Below are positions 1-6,099 of a stretch of DNA of 11,480 nucleotides, one piece after another. Below the pieces are notes generated by a model that was not told the origin of the DNA, did not search any database, and worked only from the letters and a program-made list of their open reading frames with translations. A program made the position numbers and the translations under genes. Source of the stretch: an uncultured Treponema sp. (GTDB lineage Bacteria; Spirochaetota; Spirochaetia; Treponematales; Treponemataceae); contig CAJOQA010000279.1 in the NCBI GenBank assembly GCA_905236465.1, forward strand, positions 1 through 11,480. The letters run 5' to 3'. Every line of letters starts with the position of its first letter. The first letter of the stretch is position 1.

Positions 1-203
1 AAATCTTTTTTGCCCTCAAAATATGCCTTAAGCGTAGAAAGCAACAGAGACTTGCCAAAGCGACGGGGACGGCTTAAGAAATAGGGGCAGTTATATTGTG
101 CAAGTTGTGCAATAAATTTAGTTTTATCCACGTACACACACTTGTTTTCTCTAAGTTTTTGAAATGACTGAATGCCAATCGGTAAAAATCTCTGTGTATT
201 CAT
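1..203 (-). CDS. AAA-ATPase-like protein, N-terminal part (cut by window edge)
   Basis: Reading leftward from the ATG at 201-203, an open frame of 67 codons runs off the left edge. The N-terminus reads LPIGIQSFQKLRENKCVYVD (residues 7-26), followed by YFLSRPRRFGKSLLLSTL (41-58), which carries a Walker A-like P-loop with Lys51 and Ser52. This is the hallmark start of the AAA-ATPase-like family (PF09820), whose members usually carry a C-terminal PD-(D/E)XK nuclease-like domain and occur in many copies in Treponema, Bacteroides and clostridia. The C-terminal part lies outside the window, so completeness cannot be judged. The cellular role of the family is not settled. The start is fixed by a strong promoter whose -10 lies 6 nt upstream. 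There is no Shine-Dalgarno sequence, so the mRNA is predicted to be leaderless. Confidence 0.85.
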   Translation of the reverse strand, partial: MNTQRFLPIGIQSFQKLRENKCVYVDKTKFIAQLAQYNCPYFLSRPRRFGKSLLLSTLKAYFEGKKD

Positions 204-209
204 AAAACA

Positions 210-238
210 AGTATAGCATGAAAGTGGCTTTTTATCAA
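210..238 (-). promoter_or_regulatory. Promoter of the AAA-ATPase-like gene
   Basis: On the minus strand, TTGATA (233-238) and TATACT (210-215) are separated by exactly 17 nt, and the -10 is preceded by TGC, an extended -10. Only 6 nt separate the -10 from the ATG at 203, which puts the expected transcription start on the first base of the start codon. The -35 element overlaps the stop-codon end of the histidinol-phosphatase gene (235 onward). Confidence 0.7.
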
Positions 239-1071
239 ATAGCTTGAAACTTTATAGTCCCAGAATCAAGATACGCCATTTCCTTGTAGCCAGCTTTCTG
301 TATGTAATCAAGGGCCTGTGTAAACCAAAAGTCAAGGTGGTCTGTTGAATGTGCATCTGAACTAAAAGTTACGGGGACCTTTCTCTCAAACAAAAGAGAT
401 AAAAAGTAGGGAGAAGGATAGGGCTGCTGAATATAGCCCCGCGCAATTCCGCCAGTATTTATCTCTACGATAACACCAGCCTTTTGTATAGCATCAGCTG
501 TAAGAAGTAATTCCTCTTTGTAACTCTTAGAATTCTCGTCAAATAAATTCAGCTTGGAATTATGCTTTTTTATTAAATCAGGATGAGCTATAATGTCAAA
601 GTCCCCTTTTTTTAGCATAGTCCTTTCGTTTTCAAAATAGGCATGAACAACTTCGCTTTTGTTTCCATAAAAAATATTTTCTATATCTTTTTTTACCTGC
701 TCTGCTGAATAATCAACTGCAAATGAGCCATTTTCATTTGTTACATAATGGACTGCCCCTATCAGGTAGTCAATATTAAAATCCGAATAAGCATCTTTTC
801 TGGGAATATTTACCCCATATAAATAGTCAGATTCAAAGCCAAGCTGTATATTTATTTTGTCCTTGTACAAGTCTTTTATTCTTTTTACTTCATCAGCATA
901 TTCTTTATGCCGCCTTACAGGAAGATGCCAATCAGTAGAAAAGGAACAGAGACTGTGCGAAGAAAAACCCAATATGTCAAATTGTAATTCAATGGCCTTT
1001 ACTACCATTTCCTCAACACTGTTTTTTCCATCACAAAATAATGAATGTGTGTGATAATTCGTTTTAATCAT
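235..1071 (-). CDS. hisK: Histidinol-phosphatase, PHP family (HisK/HisJ type)
   Basis: A 278-residue cytosolic metalloenzyme of the PHP superfamily, expected to hydrolyse L-histidinol phosphate to histidinol in histidine biosynthesis. Visible metal-binding motifs are YHTHS (H7, H9) followed by CDG, GFSSHS, an acidic GFESD, IGAVHY, DIIAHPDL and the C-terminal SSDAHSTD. Their order and the overall length match the HisK/HisJ family. No other his gene is in the window, so function rests on family resemblance; a related PHP phosphoesterase with another substrate remains possible. The ATG at 1071 has no Shine-Dalgarno sequence, but an extended -10 lies 6 nt upstream. The gene is transcribed divergently from argJ. 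Its stop abuts the promoter of the AAA-ATPase-like gene on the same strand, with no visible terminator, so read-through is possible. Confidence 0.85.
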   Translation of the reverse strand: MIKTNYHTHSLFCDGKNSVEEMVVKAIELQFDILGFSSHSLCSFSTDWHLPVRRHKEYADEVKRIKDLYKDKINIQLGFESDYLYGVNIPRKDAYSDFNIDYLIGAVHYVTNENGSFAVDYSAEQVKKDIENIFYGNKSEVVHAYFENERTMLKKGDFDIIAHPDLIKKHNSKLNLFDENSKSYKEELLLTADAIQKAGVIVEINTGGIARGYIQQPYPSPYFLSLLFERKVPVTFSSDAHSTDHLDFWFTQALDYIQKAGYKEMAYLDSGTIKFQAI

Positions 1072-1077
1072 ACTTTT

Positions 1078-1086
1078 ATTTTAGCA
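1078..1086 (-). promoter_or_regulatory. Extended -10 of the histidinol-phosphatase gene
   Basis: The minus strand reads TGC followed by TAAAAT (1078-1083), a 5/6 match to TATAAT with an extended TGn. Six nt then lead to the ATG at 1071. No good -35 hexamer is seen at 17 nt. The position again predicts a transcript starting at the ATG. Confidence 0.45.
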
Positions 1087-1107
1087 CTAAAAGCAATGTT
1101 ATGCTAC

Positions 1108-1136
1108 TTGATAAAGTATATAAAATATGCTATAAT
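1108..1136 (+). promoter_or_regulatory. argJ promoter
   Basis: TTGATA (1108-1113), a 17-nt spacer, then TGC-TATAAT (1128-1136): a near-perfect sigma-70-type promoter with an extended -10. Transcription would start near 1142-1143. This excludes the upstream in-frame ATG at 1101 as the argJ start and supports the ATG at 1170, with a leader of about 27 nt. Confidence 0.8.
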
Positions 1137-1174
1137 TATGCAAAATTTGCGGAAAAGGGGTGTATAATTATGCA
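1129..1174 (+). promoter_or_regulatory. Candidate ArgR operator pair overlapping the argJ promoter and start
   Basis: The 13-mer TATAATTATGCAA occurs twice, at 1131-1143 and 1163-1175, 32 bp apart (about three helical turns). The 14-mer TGTATAATTATGCA (1161-1174) is a near-palindrome and matches the classical ARG-box core TGAATWWWWATTCA at 12 of 14 positions. The first copy (1129-1142) matches at 10 of 14 and covers the -10. ArgR control of this cluster is an inference; no argR gene is in the window, and AT-rich promoter DNA can mimic this pattern. Confidence 0.4.
1151..1160 (+). promoter_or_regulatory. Ribosome binding site deciding the argJ start
   Basis: The purine stretch GGAAAAGGGG ends 9 nt before the ATG at 1170. 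With the promoter position it supports translation from 1170 rather than from the upstream in-frame ATG at 1101. Confidence 0.6.
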
Positions 1175-2453
1175 ATTTCTTACAGGTGATGCTGAGTGTG
1201 GAGTTGCTTCTCCTATTGGTTTTACGGCAAGCGGAATGTTGTGTGGGCTCCGCAAGGGGCGTACAAAAAATGATACTGCCCTTGTTTTTAGCCAGCGTCC
1301 CTGTAGTGCGGCTGGAATGTTCACTCAGAATAGGGCAAAGGCTGAATGTGTAAAAGTAACTCAAAGCCATATTGCAGACGGACGTTCTCAAGCGATTATC
1401 GCAAACTCTGGAATTGCAAATGCCTGTACTGGTCAGGAAGGCTATAATAATGCTAAGCGTATGGCACAGGCTGCAGCCTCTGTTTTAGGCATAAAGGCAG
1501 AAGATGTAATTGTTTGCTCTACCGGTGTAATCGGAATGCAGTTGCCAGTGGAAAAAATAGAGGAGAATGTGGGCAAGCTTAAAGAAATGCTTAGTAAGGA
1601 AGGCCATAAAGAAGCCCGTACTGCAATTATGACTACAGATACCCATTTTAAAGAGTGTGCTATTCAAACTGAAATCGGAGGAAAGACAGTTACCATAGGA
1701 ACCATGTGCAAGGGATCAGGCATGATTCATATAAATCTAGGGACCATGCTTTCTTTTGTTACCACTGACTGCGCAATTTCGTCCGCTATGCTAGAGAAAG
1801 CTTTGCACAAAAGCGTAGCTGCTACCTACAACTGCGTTTCTATAGATGGTGATACTTCCACAAACGACACTCTTGTTATTCTTGCAAACGGAATGGCCGG
1901 TAACAAGGAAATTACAAGTGAAGGGCCTGACTTTGATGCCTTTTTCCAAGCGCTGAATGCCTTGAACACTGAAATGGCAAAAAAGATTGCAGGTGATGGA
2001 GAAGGAGCTTCCCACCTGATTGAATGCAATGTTTCTGGTGCAAAAGATGTAGCTACAGCCAGGGCCCTTGCAAAAAGCGTTATTTCTTCTTCTTTGGTAA
2101 AGGCCGCATTTTTTGGAAAAGATGCAAACTGGGGTCGCATCCTTTGTGCCTTAGGTTATTCTGGCCAAGAATTTGACCCTGACAAGACTTCCGTTACTTT
2201 TGTAAGCCGTAAGGGTGTTTTGCGGCATGGGGCCACTGATGTAATTGGGCTTCAGGAAGGGGAAGAAAAGTCAGTTATGGTCTTTGACCACGGAGTGCCG
2301 CTTGCCTTTGACGAGGACTTAGCTAAGGAAATTCTTAGTGAAGCTGAGGTTACCATTAATGTTACTATGGAAGATGGAAGTGCCTACGGAACTGCCTGGG
2401 GCTGTGACCTTACTTACGACTATGTAAAGATAAACGGGGACTATCGCACCTAG
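1170..2453 (+). CDS. argJ: Glutamate N-acetyltransferase / N-acetylglutamate synthase ArgJ
   Basis: A 427-residue protein that transfers acetyl from N-acetylornithine to glutamate, closing the acetyl cycle of arginine synthesis. Bifunctional members also acetylate glutamate from acetyl-CoA; sequence alone does not decide which type this is. Family landmarks are an N-terminal ASPIGFTASG segment, STGVIG, the autoprocessing region KGSGMIHINLGTML, SIDGDTSTNDT, DANWGRI and the characteristic C-terminal DLTYDYVKINGDYRT. The precursor is normally cut just before a catalytic Thr, here Thr192. The usual PNMAT context is INLGT, with Gly instead of Ala before the Thr. An in-frame ATG at 1101 exists but lies upstream of the predicted transcription start. 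First gene of argJBD; a 93-bp gap containing a hairpin separates it from argB. Confidence 0.95.
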   Translation: MQFLTGDAECGVASPIGFTASGMLCGLRKGRTKNDTALVFSQRPCSAAGMFTQNRAKAECVKVTQSHIADGRSQAIIANSGIANACTGQEGYNNAKRMAQAAASVLGIKAEDVIVCSTGVIGMQLPVEKIEENVGKLKEMLSKEGHKEARTAIMTTDTHFKECAIQTEIGGKTVTIGTMCKGSGMIHINLGTMLSFVTTDCAISSAMLEKALHKSVAATYNCVSIDGDTSTNDTLVILANGMAGNKEITSEGPDFDAFFQALNALNTEMAKKIAGDGEGASHLIECNVSGAKDVATARALAKSVISSSLVKAAFFGKDANWGRILCALGYSGQEFDPDKTSVTFVSRKGVLRHGATDVIGLQEGEEKSVMVFDHGVPLAFDEDLAKEILSEAEVTINVTMEDGSAYGTAWGCDLTYDYVKINGDYRT

Positions 2454-2475
2454 TGTATCTCACTTTTTAAAACTT

Positions 2476-2518
2476 GCCTCGAAAAAGGACAGCTTCGATC
2501 TCTGAACTTTTTCGAGGC
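2476..2518 (+). repeat. Perfect 12-bp inverted repeat (hairpin) between argJ and argB
   Basis: GCCTCGAAAAAG (2476-2487) is perfectly complementary to CTTTTTCGAGGC (2507-2518), with a 19-nt loop. It starts 22 nt after the argJ stop and ends 28 nt before the argB ATG. Neither side has a T-tract, so it does not look like an intrinsic terminator. It could be an RNA-processing or stabilising hairpin inside the arg mRNA, a partial attenuator, or a copy of a dispersed intergenic palindrome. Confidence 0.85.
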
Positions 2519-2546
2519 TCTCACTATTTATATGTAGGATATAATT

Positions 2547-3422
2547 ATGGAAAATACAAAACTTGATAACGAGCATTGGTCAGAAGTTTTGGTCCAGGCC
2601 TTGCCGTATTTTAAGCATTGGTGTGGAAAGATTGTCGTTGTAAAATATGGTGGTAATGCCATGCTCAACGAAGACCTCAAGGCTGATGTAATGGAAGATA
2701 TAGTTCTTCTTAATACAATAGGAATCCATGTTGTTTTAGTTCACGGTGGCGGTCCTGAAATAAACAATATGCTAAGCAGGGTAGGTAAAGAAAGCAAATT
2801 TGTAAACGGCTTGCGTTATACTGATTCTGAAACCATGGAAATAGTTCAGATGGTGCTTACCGGAAAACTCAACAAAGATATAGTCGGCATGATTTTGCAG
2901 CAGGGGGGAAAGGCTGTAGGACTTAGCGGTGTGGATTCCGGCCTGCTTAGGGCAAAGAGAATTCAAAAGGACGGGGCTGATTTGGGCTTTGTCGGTGAAG
3001 TAACGGAAGTTCATCCTGAGATTATTACTTCTCTGCTTGCCGAAAACTTTATCCCTGTAGTCTCAACTGTAGCCTTAGGTGAAAACGGTGATGCCAACCG
3101 CTACAACATAAATGCTGATACTGCCGCCGCTAAAATTGCAGTTGCCCTTAAGGCTGAAAAATTTGTGCAGCTTACAAATGTGCCAGGCGTTCTCCGCAAT
3201 GTGGATGATCCTACAAGCCTAATTCAGCGCATCCACCTGTCTGATGTAGAGGGCTTTATAAAAGATGGAACTATTGCAGGTGGCATGATTCCTAAAATTG
3301 AATGCTGTATGTTAGCCCGTAACGGCGGTGTTCCACGTACCCACATAATAGATGGTAGGGTCCCCCATTCACTTCTTATTGAAATGTTCAGTGACAGGGG
3401 TATCGGGACAATGATTTATTAG
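2547..3422 (+). CDS. argB: Acetylglutamate kinase ArgB
   Basis: A 291-residue cytosolic amino-acid kinase that phosphorylates N-acetylglutamate, the second step of arginine synthesis and the usual point of arginine feedback control. Signatures are VVKYGGNAM (Lys33 and the glycines bind phosphate), VHGGGPEINNML (residues 65-76), GLSGVDSGL, the NINADTAAAKIA segment and AGGMIPKIECC near the C-terminus. Length is typical for the family. The start has a good AGGA site at 2536-2539, 7 nt before the ATG. It lies between argJ and argD on the same strand. The stop codon is embedded in the argD Shine-Dalgarno sequence, so ArgB and ArgD translation are probably coupled. Confidence 0.97.
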   Translation: MENTKLDNEHWSEVLVQALPYFKHWCGKIVVVKYGGNAMLNEDLKADVMEDIVLLNTIGIHVVLVHGGGPEINNMLSRVGKESKFVNGLRYTDSETMEIVQMVLTGKLNKDIVGMILQQGGKAVGLSGVDSGLLRAKRIQKDGADLGFVGEVTEVHPEIITSLLAENFIPVVSTVALGENGDANRYNINADTAAAKIAVALKAEKFVQLTNVPGVLRNVDDPTSLIQRIHLSDVEGFIKDGTIAGGMIPKIECCMLARNGGVPRTHIIDGRVPHSLLIEMFSDRGIGTMIY

Positions 3423-3426
3423 GAGG
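3420..3426 (+). promoter_or_regulatory. argB stop codon fused to argD ribosome binding site
   Basis: TAGGAGG contains the argB stop (TAG, 3420-3422) and a full AGGAGG Shine-Dalgarno sequence (3421-3426) placed 5 nt before the argD ATG at 3432. This arrangement favours re-initiation by ribosomes finishing argB. Confidence 0.85.
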
Positions 3427-3431
3427 ATAAA

Positions 3432-4592
3432 ATGCCAAGTAAGAGTGTTGTAAATAATTATGGTTCTTTTGATGTTACGTTTGTAAGCGGCAAAGGCTCA
3501 ACCCTGACTGATATTAACGGAAAAAAATACATAGACTTTCTTTCAGGCATAGCCGTCAACTGCTTAGGGCATGGCTATGAGCCTTTGGTAAAGGCAATAT
3601 CCGGTCAAGCTGAAAAGCAAATCCACATTTGCAATTATTTCCTAAGCGACATCGGAGTTGAGTACGCGGATAAGCTCTTGAAGGCTACAGGCTTTACCGG
3701 TGTCTTTTTTGGTAACAGCGGGGCTGAGGCTAACGAGGCTGCAATAAAACTTGCAAAAAAATACGGGCACTTAAATGGTGGTCCTAAGAGAAAGACAATC
3801 GTTACTTTGCAAAAGTCCTTCCATGGTCGCACAATGGAAACCCTTATGGCAACCGGTCAGGATAAGTTCCACCCTGACTATTTTGCTCCCTATCCTATTG
3901 AGTTCAAAACGATACGGGCAAATGACAAGGAAGCGCTAAAGTCAGCCTTTGATTCTTCTACAGCAGCCCTCATGATGGAATGTGTTCAGGGGGAAGGCGG
4001 TGTTCTTCCTTTAGATAAGGACTGGGCTAAATCTATAGCTAAAGCCGCCCATGATGCAGGTGCAATTGTTATTGCGGATGAGGTTCAAACCGGCATGGGA
4101 AGAACAGGAACCCTGCTTGCAAGTGAACAATATGACATAGAAGCTGATGTCGTTACCCTAGCAAAGGGAATTGCCGGTGGTGTTCCAATGGGCGCTTGTC
4201 TTTTTAGAAATAAGGCGGCGGATGTTTTTGTAGCAGGAGACCACCAGTCAACTTTTGGCGGAAACCCCCTTGCTTGTGCTGCAGCAAAAGTTGTGCTAGA
4301 AACCATTACAGAGCCTTCCTTCCTTAAAGAAGTAAAGGAAAAGGGGGCGTATATTAAAAAGACAGTAGCTTCTTGGAACAGTCCCAAGGTTTGCGATGTT
4401 AGGGGCTTAGGGCTCATGGTCGGCATTCAGCTAAAGGATCAATATAGCCCTGTTCAAGTAGAAAAAGACTGCCTTGCTCAAGGCTTGCTCTTTAGCACTG
4501 CAGGGGACCACACGGTACGGCTTGTTCCTCCGCTTAATATAAGTCAGCAGGAACTAGGTGCAGGTCTTGAAATTCTAAGAGGGCAACTCTAA
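3432..4592 (+). CDS. argD: Acetylornithine aminotransferase ArgD
   Basis: A 386-residue class-III PLP-dependent aminotransferase converting N-acetylglutamate 5-semialdehyde and glutamate to N-acetylornithine and 2-oxoglutarate. Visible features are GNSGAEANEAAIKLAKKY, FHGRT, MMECVQGEGGV, the PLP-contacting IVIADEVQTGMGRTG, the Schiff-base lysine in TLAKGIAGG (Lys245) and STFGGNPLACAAA. Length and N-terminus (NNYGSFDVTFVSGKGSTLTD) fit ArgD. Related class-III enzymes such as ornithine or succinylornithine aminotransferase share these motifs, but position after argJ and argB makes ArgD the clear choice. It follows argB by 9 nt. Its TAA stop overlaps the opposite-strand stop of gph, leaving no room for a terminator. 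Confidence 0.95.
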   Translation: MPSKSVVNNYGSFDVTFVSGKGSTLTDINGKKYIDFLSGIAVNCLGHGYEPLVKAISGQAEKQIHICNYFLSDIGVEYADKLLKATGFTGVFFGNSGAEANEAAIKLAKKYGHLNGGPKRKTIVTLQKSFHGRTMETLMATGQDKFHPDYFAPYPIEFKTIRANDKEALKSAFDSSTAALMMECVQGEGGVLPLDKDWAKSIAKAAHDAGAIVIADEVQTGMGRTGTLLASEQYDIEADVVTLAKGIAGGVPMGACLFRNKAADVFVAGDHQSTFGGNPLACAAAKVVLETITEPSFLKEVKEKGAYIKKTVASWNSPKVCDVRGLGLMVGIQLKDQYSPVQVEKDCLAQGLLFSTAGDHTVRLVPPLNISQQELGAGLEILRGQL

Positions 4593-5257
4593 AAAATATT
4601 TTCCACTACCTGTATAAGGTCTTGACAAGAGTCTGCTAAGTGTTTGGCCCCATGCTCTAAAAGAAAGGCCCGTGACCTAAAGCCCCAAGTTACGCTTATG
4701 CAGGGTAGCCCTGCGTTTGCCGCAGTTTCTATGTCTACGTCTGAATCCCCCACATAAACAGTATTTTCCTTACTGCTACCGAGAATCTTCATGACTGTAA
4801 AAACAGAATCAGGGGCAGGCTTTTTTCTTATGCCCTCTTTTTCTTTTTCACCAACAGCACATTCAGCAGAGATATATGGGGCAAAGTAAAGTTTTGCAAG
4901 ATCTTTTACCCGTTCATCAGGTTTGTTGGAAACAATGCCGGTTTTTATCCCCTGTTCATTTAACTTGCTGATAAGAGATTCAATGCCAGGGTATGCCCTT
5001 GTCTTGTTTTTCCAATTATTTGCATAATGACGCCTTAAACTTTCCATGGCCCTGTTAAAGTCAGGGTTCTGCCTGCCAGCAGGCAAGGCCCGCTCCATAA
5101 GAAGAACAAGCCCATTACCAACAAAGTTTTTTATTTCTTCTATAGACCTTTCAGGATATCCTGTCTCCTTTAATGCTGCGTTACAAGAATCCGCTAAGTC
5201 CTCAAGGGTGTTTAGCAAAGTTCCGTCAAGATCAAAAATTACAGCTTTAACCTTCAT
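4589..5257 (-). CDS. gph: HAD-family phosphatase, phosphoglycolate phosphatase-like
   Basis: A 222-residue HAD hydrolase with an alpha-helical cap. Motif I is FDLDGTLLNT (nucleophile Asp9, acid Asp11), motif II GIVSNKP, motif III KKPAPDSVF and motif IV YVGDSDVDIETAANAG. The pattern fits Gph/PGP-type enzymes, which remove phosphate from 2-phosphoglycolate, but substrate range in this subfamily is broad and not readable here. The start at 5257 (MKVKAVIFD) is preferred over an ATG at 5296 because AGAGG (within 5265-5274) lies just upstream and the family begins there; the longer form would add 13 residues inside znuB. The ATG is 2 nt after the znuB stop, so the two genes are tightly coupled. Residues 58-63 (LPAGRQ) are encoded by a small palindrome and look inserted. 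Confidence 0.8.
   Translation of the reverse strand: MKVKAVIFDLDGTLLNTLEDLADSCNAALKETGYPERSIEEIKNFVGNGLVLLMERALPAGRQNPDFNRAMESLRRHYANNWKNKTRAYPGIESLISKLNEQGIKTGIVSNKPDERVKDLAKLYFAPYISAECAVGEKEKEGIRKKPAPDSVFTVMKILGSSKENTVYVGDSDVDIETAANAGLPCISVTWGFRSRAFLLEHGAKHLADSCQDLIQVVENIF
5070..5085 (-). repeat. Short palindrome within gph encoding PAGRQ
   Basis: On the coding strand, TGCCTGC and GCAGGCA flank a 2-nt centre, giving a 16-bp inverted repeat that encodes most of LPAGRQ (residues 58-63) in the cap domain. Its GC content is higher than its surroundings. From memory, similar PAGRQ-coding palindromes occur inside unrelated genes of several bacterial lineages; that recollection is unverified here. 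Confidence 0.5.
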
Positions 5258-5259
5258 TT

Positions 5260-6099
5260 TTATGCCTCTTTTTTTAAGATTTTTATCAGAAAACAAATGA
5301 TGAATATGCTTGCATTTACCAGTACTATTGTAGCCCCCGATGCGCTGTCTATATAGTAGGAAAGGGCCAAACCTATAATTCCACTTAATTCAGATATGAT
5401 TAAGGAAGTTACCGTATAACCCCTGCTTGATCTGCTAACTAATCTTGATGCCGCTGCGGGCAGAACAAGTAGGCTGTTAATTACCAAAAGGCCTGTCCAA
5501 CTTATGCTTACAGTAACAACCGCTGCAATCAAAAGGGCAAAAATCTGCTCAATAAAAAAAGTCTTTATTCCCCTGCTATGGGCAAAGGTTGCATGCATAT
5601 TTGTAAGCAGCATTTTGTTATAGAAAAGAAGCCATATTACAAGTGTCGCCACTATGCAAAGCAAAAGCAAAGCTATTTCCGCAGGCTTTATGCTTAGAAT
5701 ATCTCCCACAAGGTACTTTTGATACTTTGCTTTAGTAGAACTTAAAAGCACAATTCCTAAGGCTACAGCGGTTGAAGAAAAAACACCGATTATTGTGTCA
5801 GCGGATGCGTGCCCCTTTATTTTTACGCTTATAATCGCAAAACCTAAAAGAAGGGAAAAAATCACCATGGAAAGCGTTATGTTTTTTGTTCCTAAAATTA
5901 CCCCCAGGGCAATCCCCGTAAGAGCTGAATGTCCTATTGCATCACTAAAAAAAGACATCCTGTTTTGCACAACTACTGTTCCCAAGACCCCAAAAAGAGG
6001 GCAGGCCGTAATTATTGCAAGAAAGGCATTTTTCATAAAAAGCGGTTCAAGCCAGCTAAAGGGCAGAATTGCATCCATTATCTTATACAGCGTCTGCAT
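5260..6099 (-). CDS. znuB: Zinc/manganese-type ABC transporter permease (ZnuB-like)
   Basis: A 279-residue polytopic inner-membrane permease of the ABC-3 family (PF00950), which forms the channel for divalent metal import. Several hydrophobic segments are visible, and the family region VVVQNRMSFFSDAIGHSALT (about residues 42-61) is followed by GIALGVILG. Zn, Mn or Fe cannot be separated on sequence alone. The ATG at 6099 has a perfect AGGAGG site (6106-6111) 6 nt upstream. The gene overlaps the end of znuC by 17 bp and is followed 2 nt later by gph, so all three are one transcription unit. No substrate-binding protein gene (znuA/troA type) lies in the window. Confidence 0.9.
   Translation of the reverse strand: MQTLYKIMDAILPFSWLEPLFMKNAFLAIITACPLFGVLGTVVVQNRMSFFSDAIGHSALTGIALGVILGTKNITLSMVIFSLLLGFAIISVKIKGHASADTIIGVFSSTAVALGIVLLSSTKAKYQKYLVGDILSIKPAEIALLLLCIVATLVIWLLFYNKMLLTNMHATFAHSRGIKTFFIEQIFALLIAAVVTVSISWTGLLVINSLLVLPAAASRLVSRSSRGYTVTSLIISELSGIIGLALSYYIDSASGATIVLVNASIFIICFLIKILKKEA

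Noticed and set aside
1138..1167. A 9-codon leader peptide (MQNLRKRGV) upstream of argJ
   Set aside because: Its ATG lies between the -10 and the predicted transcription start, so it should not be in the mRNA; it has no arginine-rich run typical of attenuators.
1101..1169. A 23-residue N-terminal extension of ArgJ starting at the ATG at 1101
   Set aside because: The promoter (1108-1136) places transcription start near 1142, after this ATG, and the family N-terminus begins near 1170, where a ribosome binding site is present.
5046..5300. Plus-strand open frame opposite gph
   Set aside because: Antisense shadow of gph and znuB; no homology-like features or ribosome binding site.
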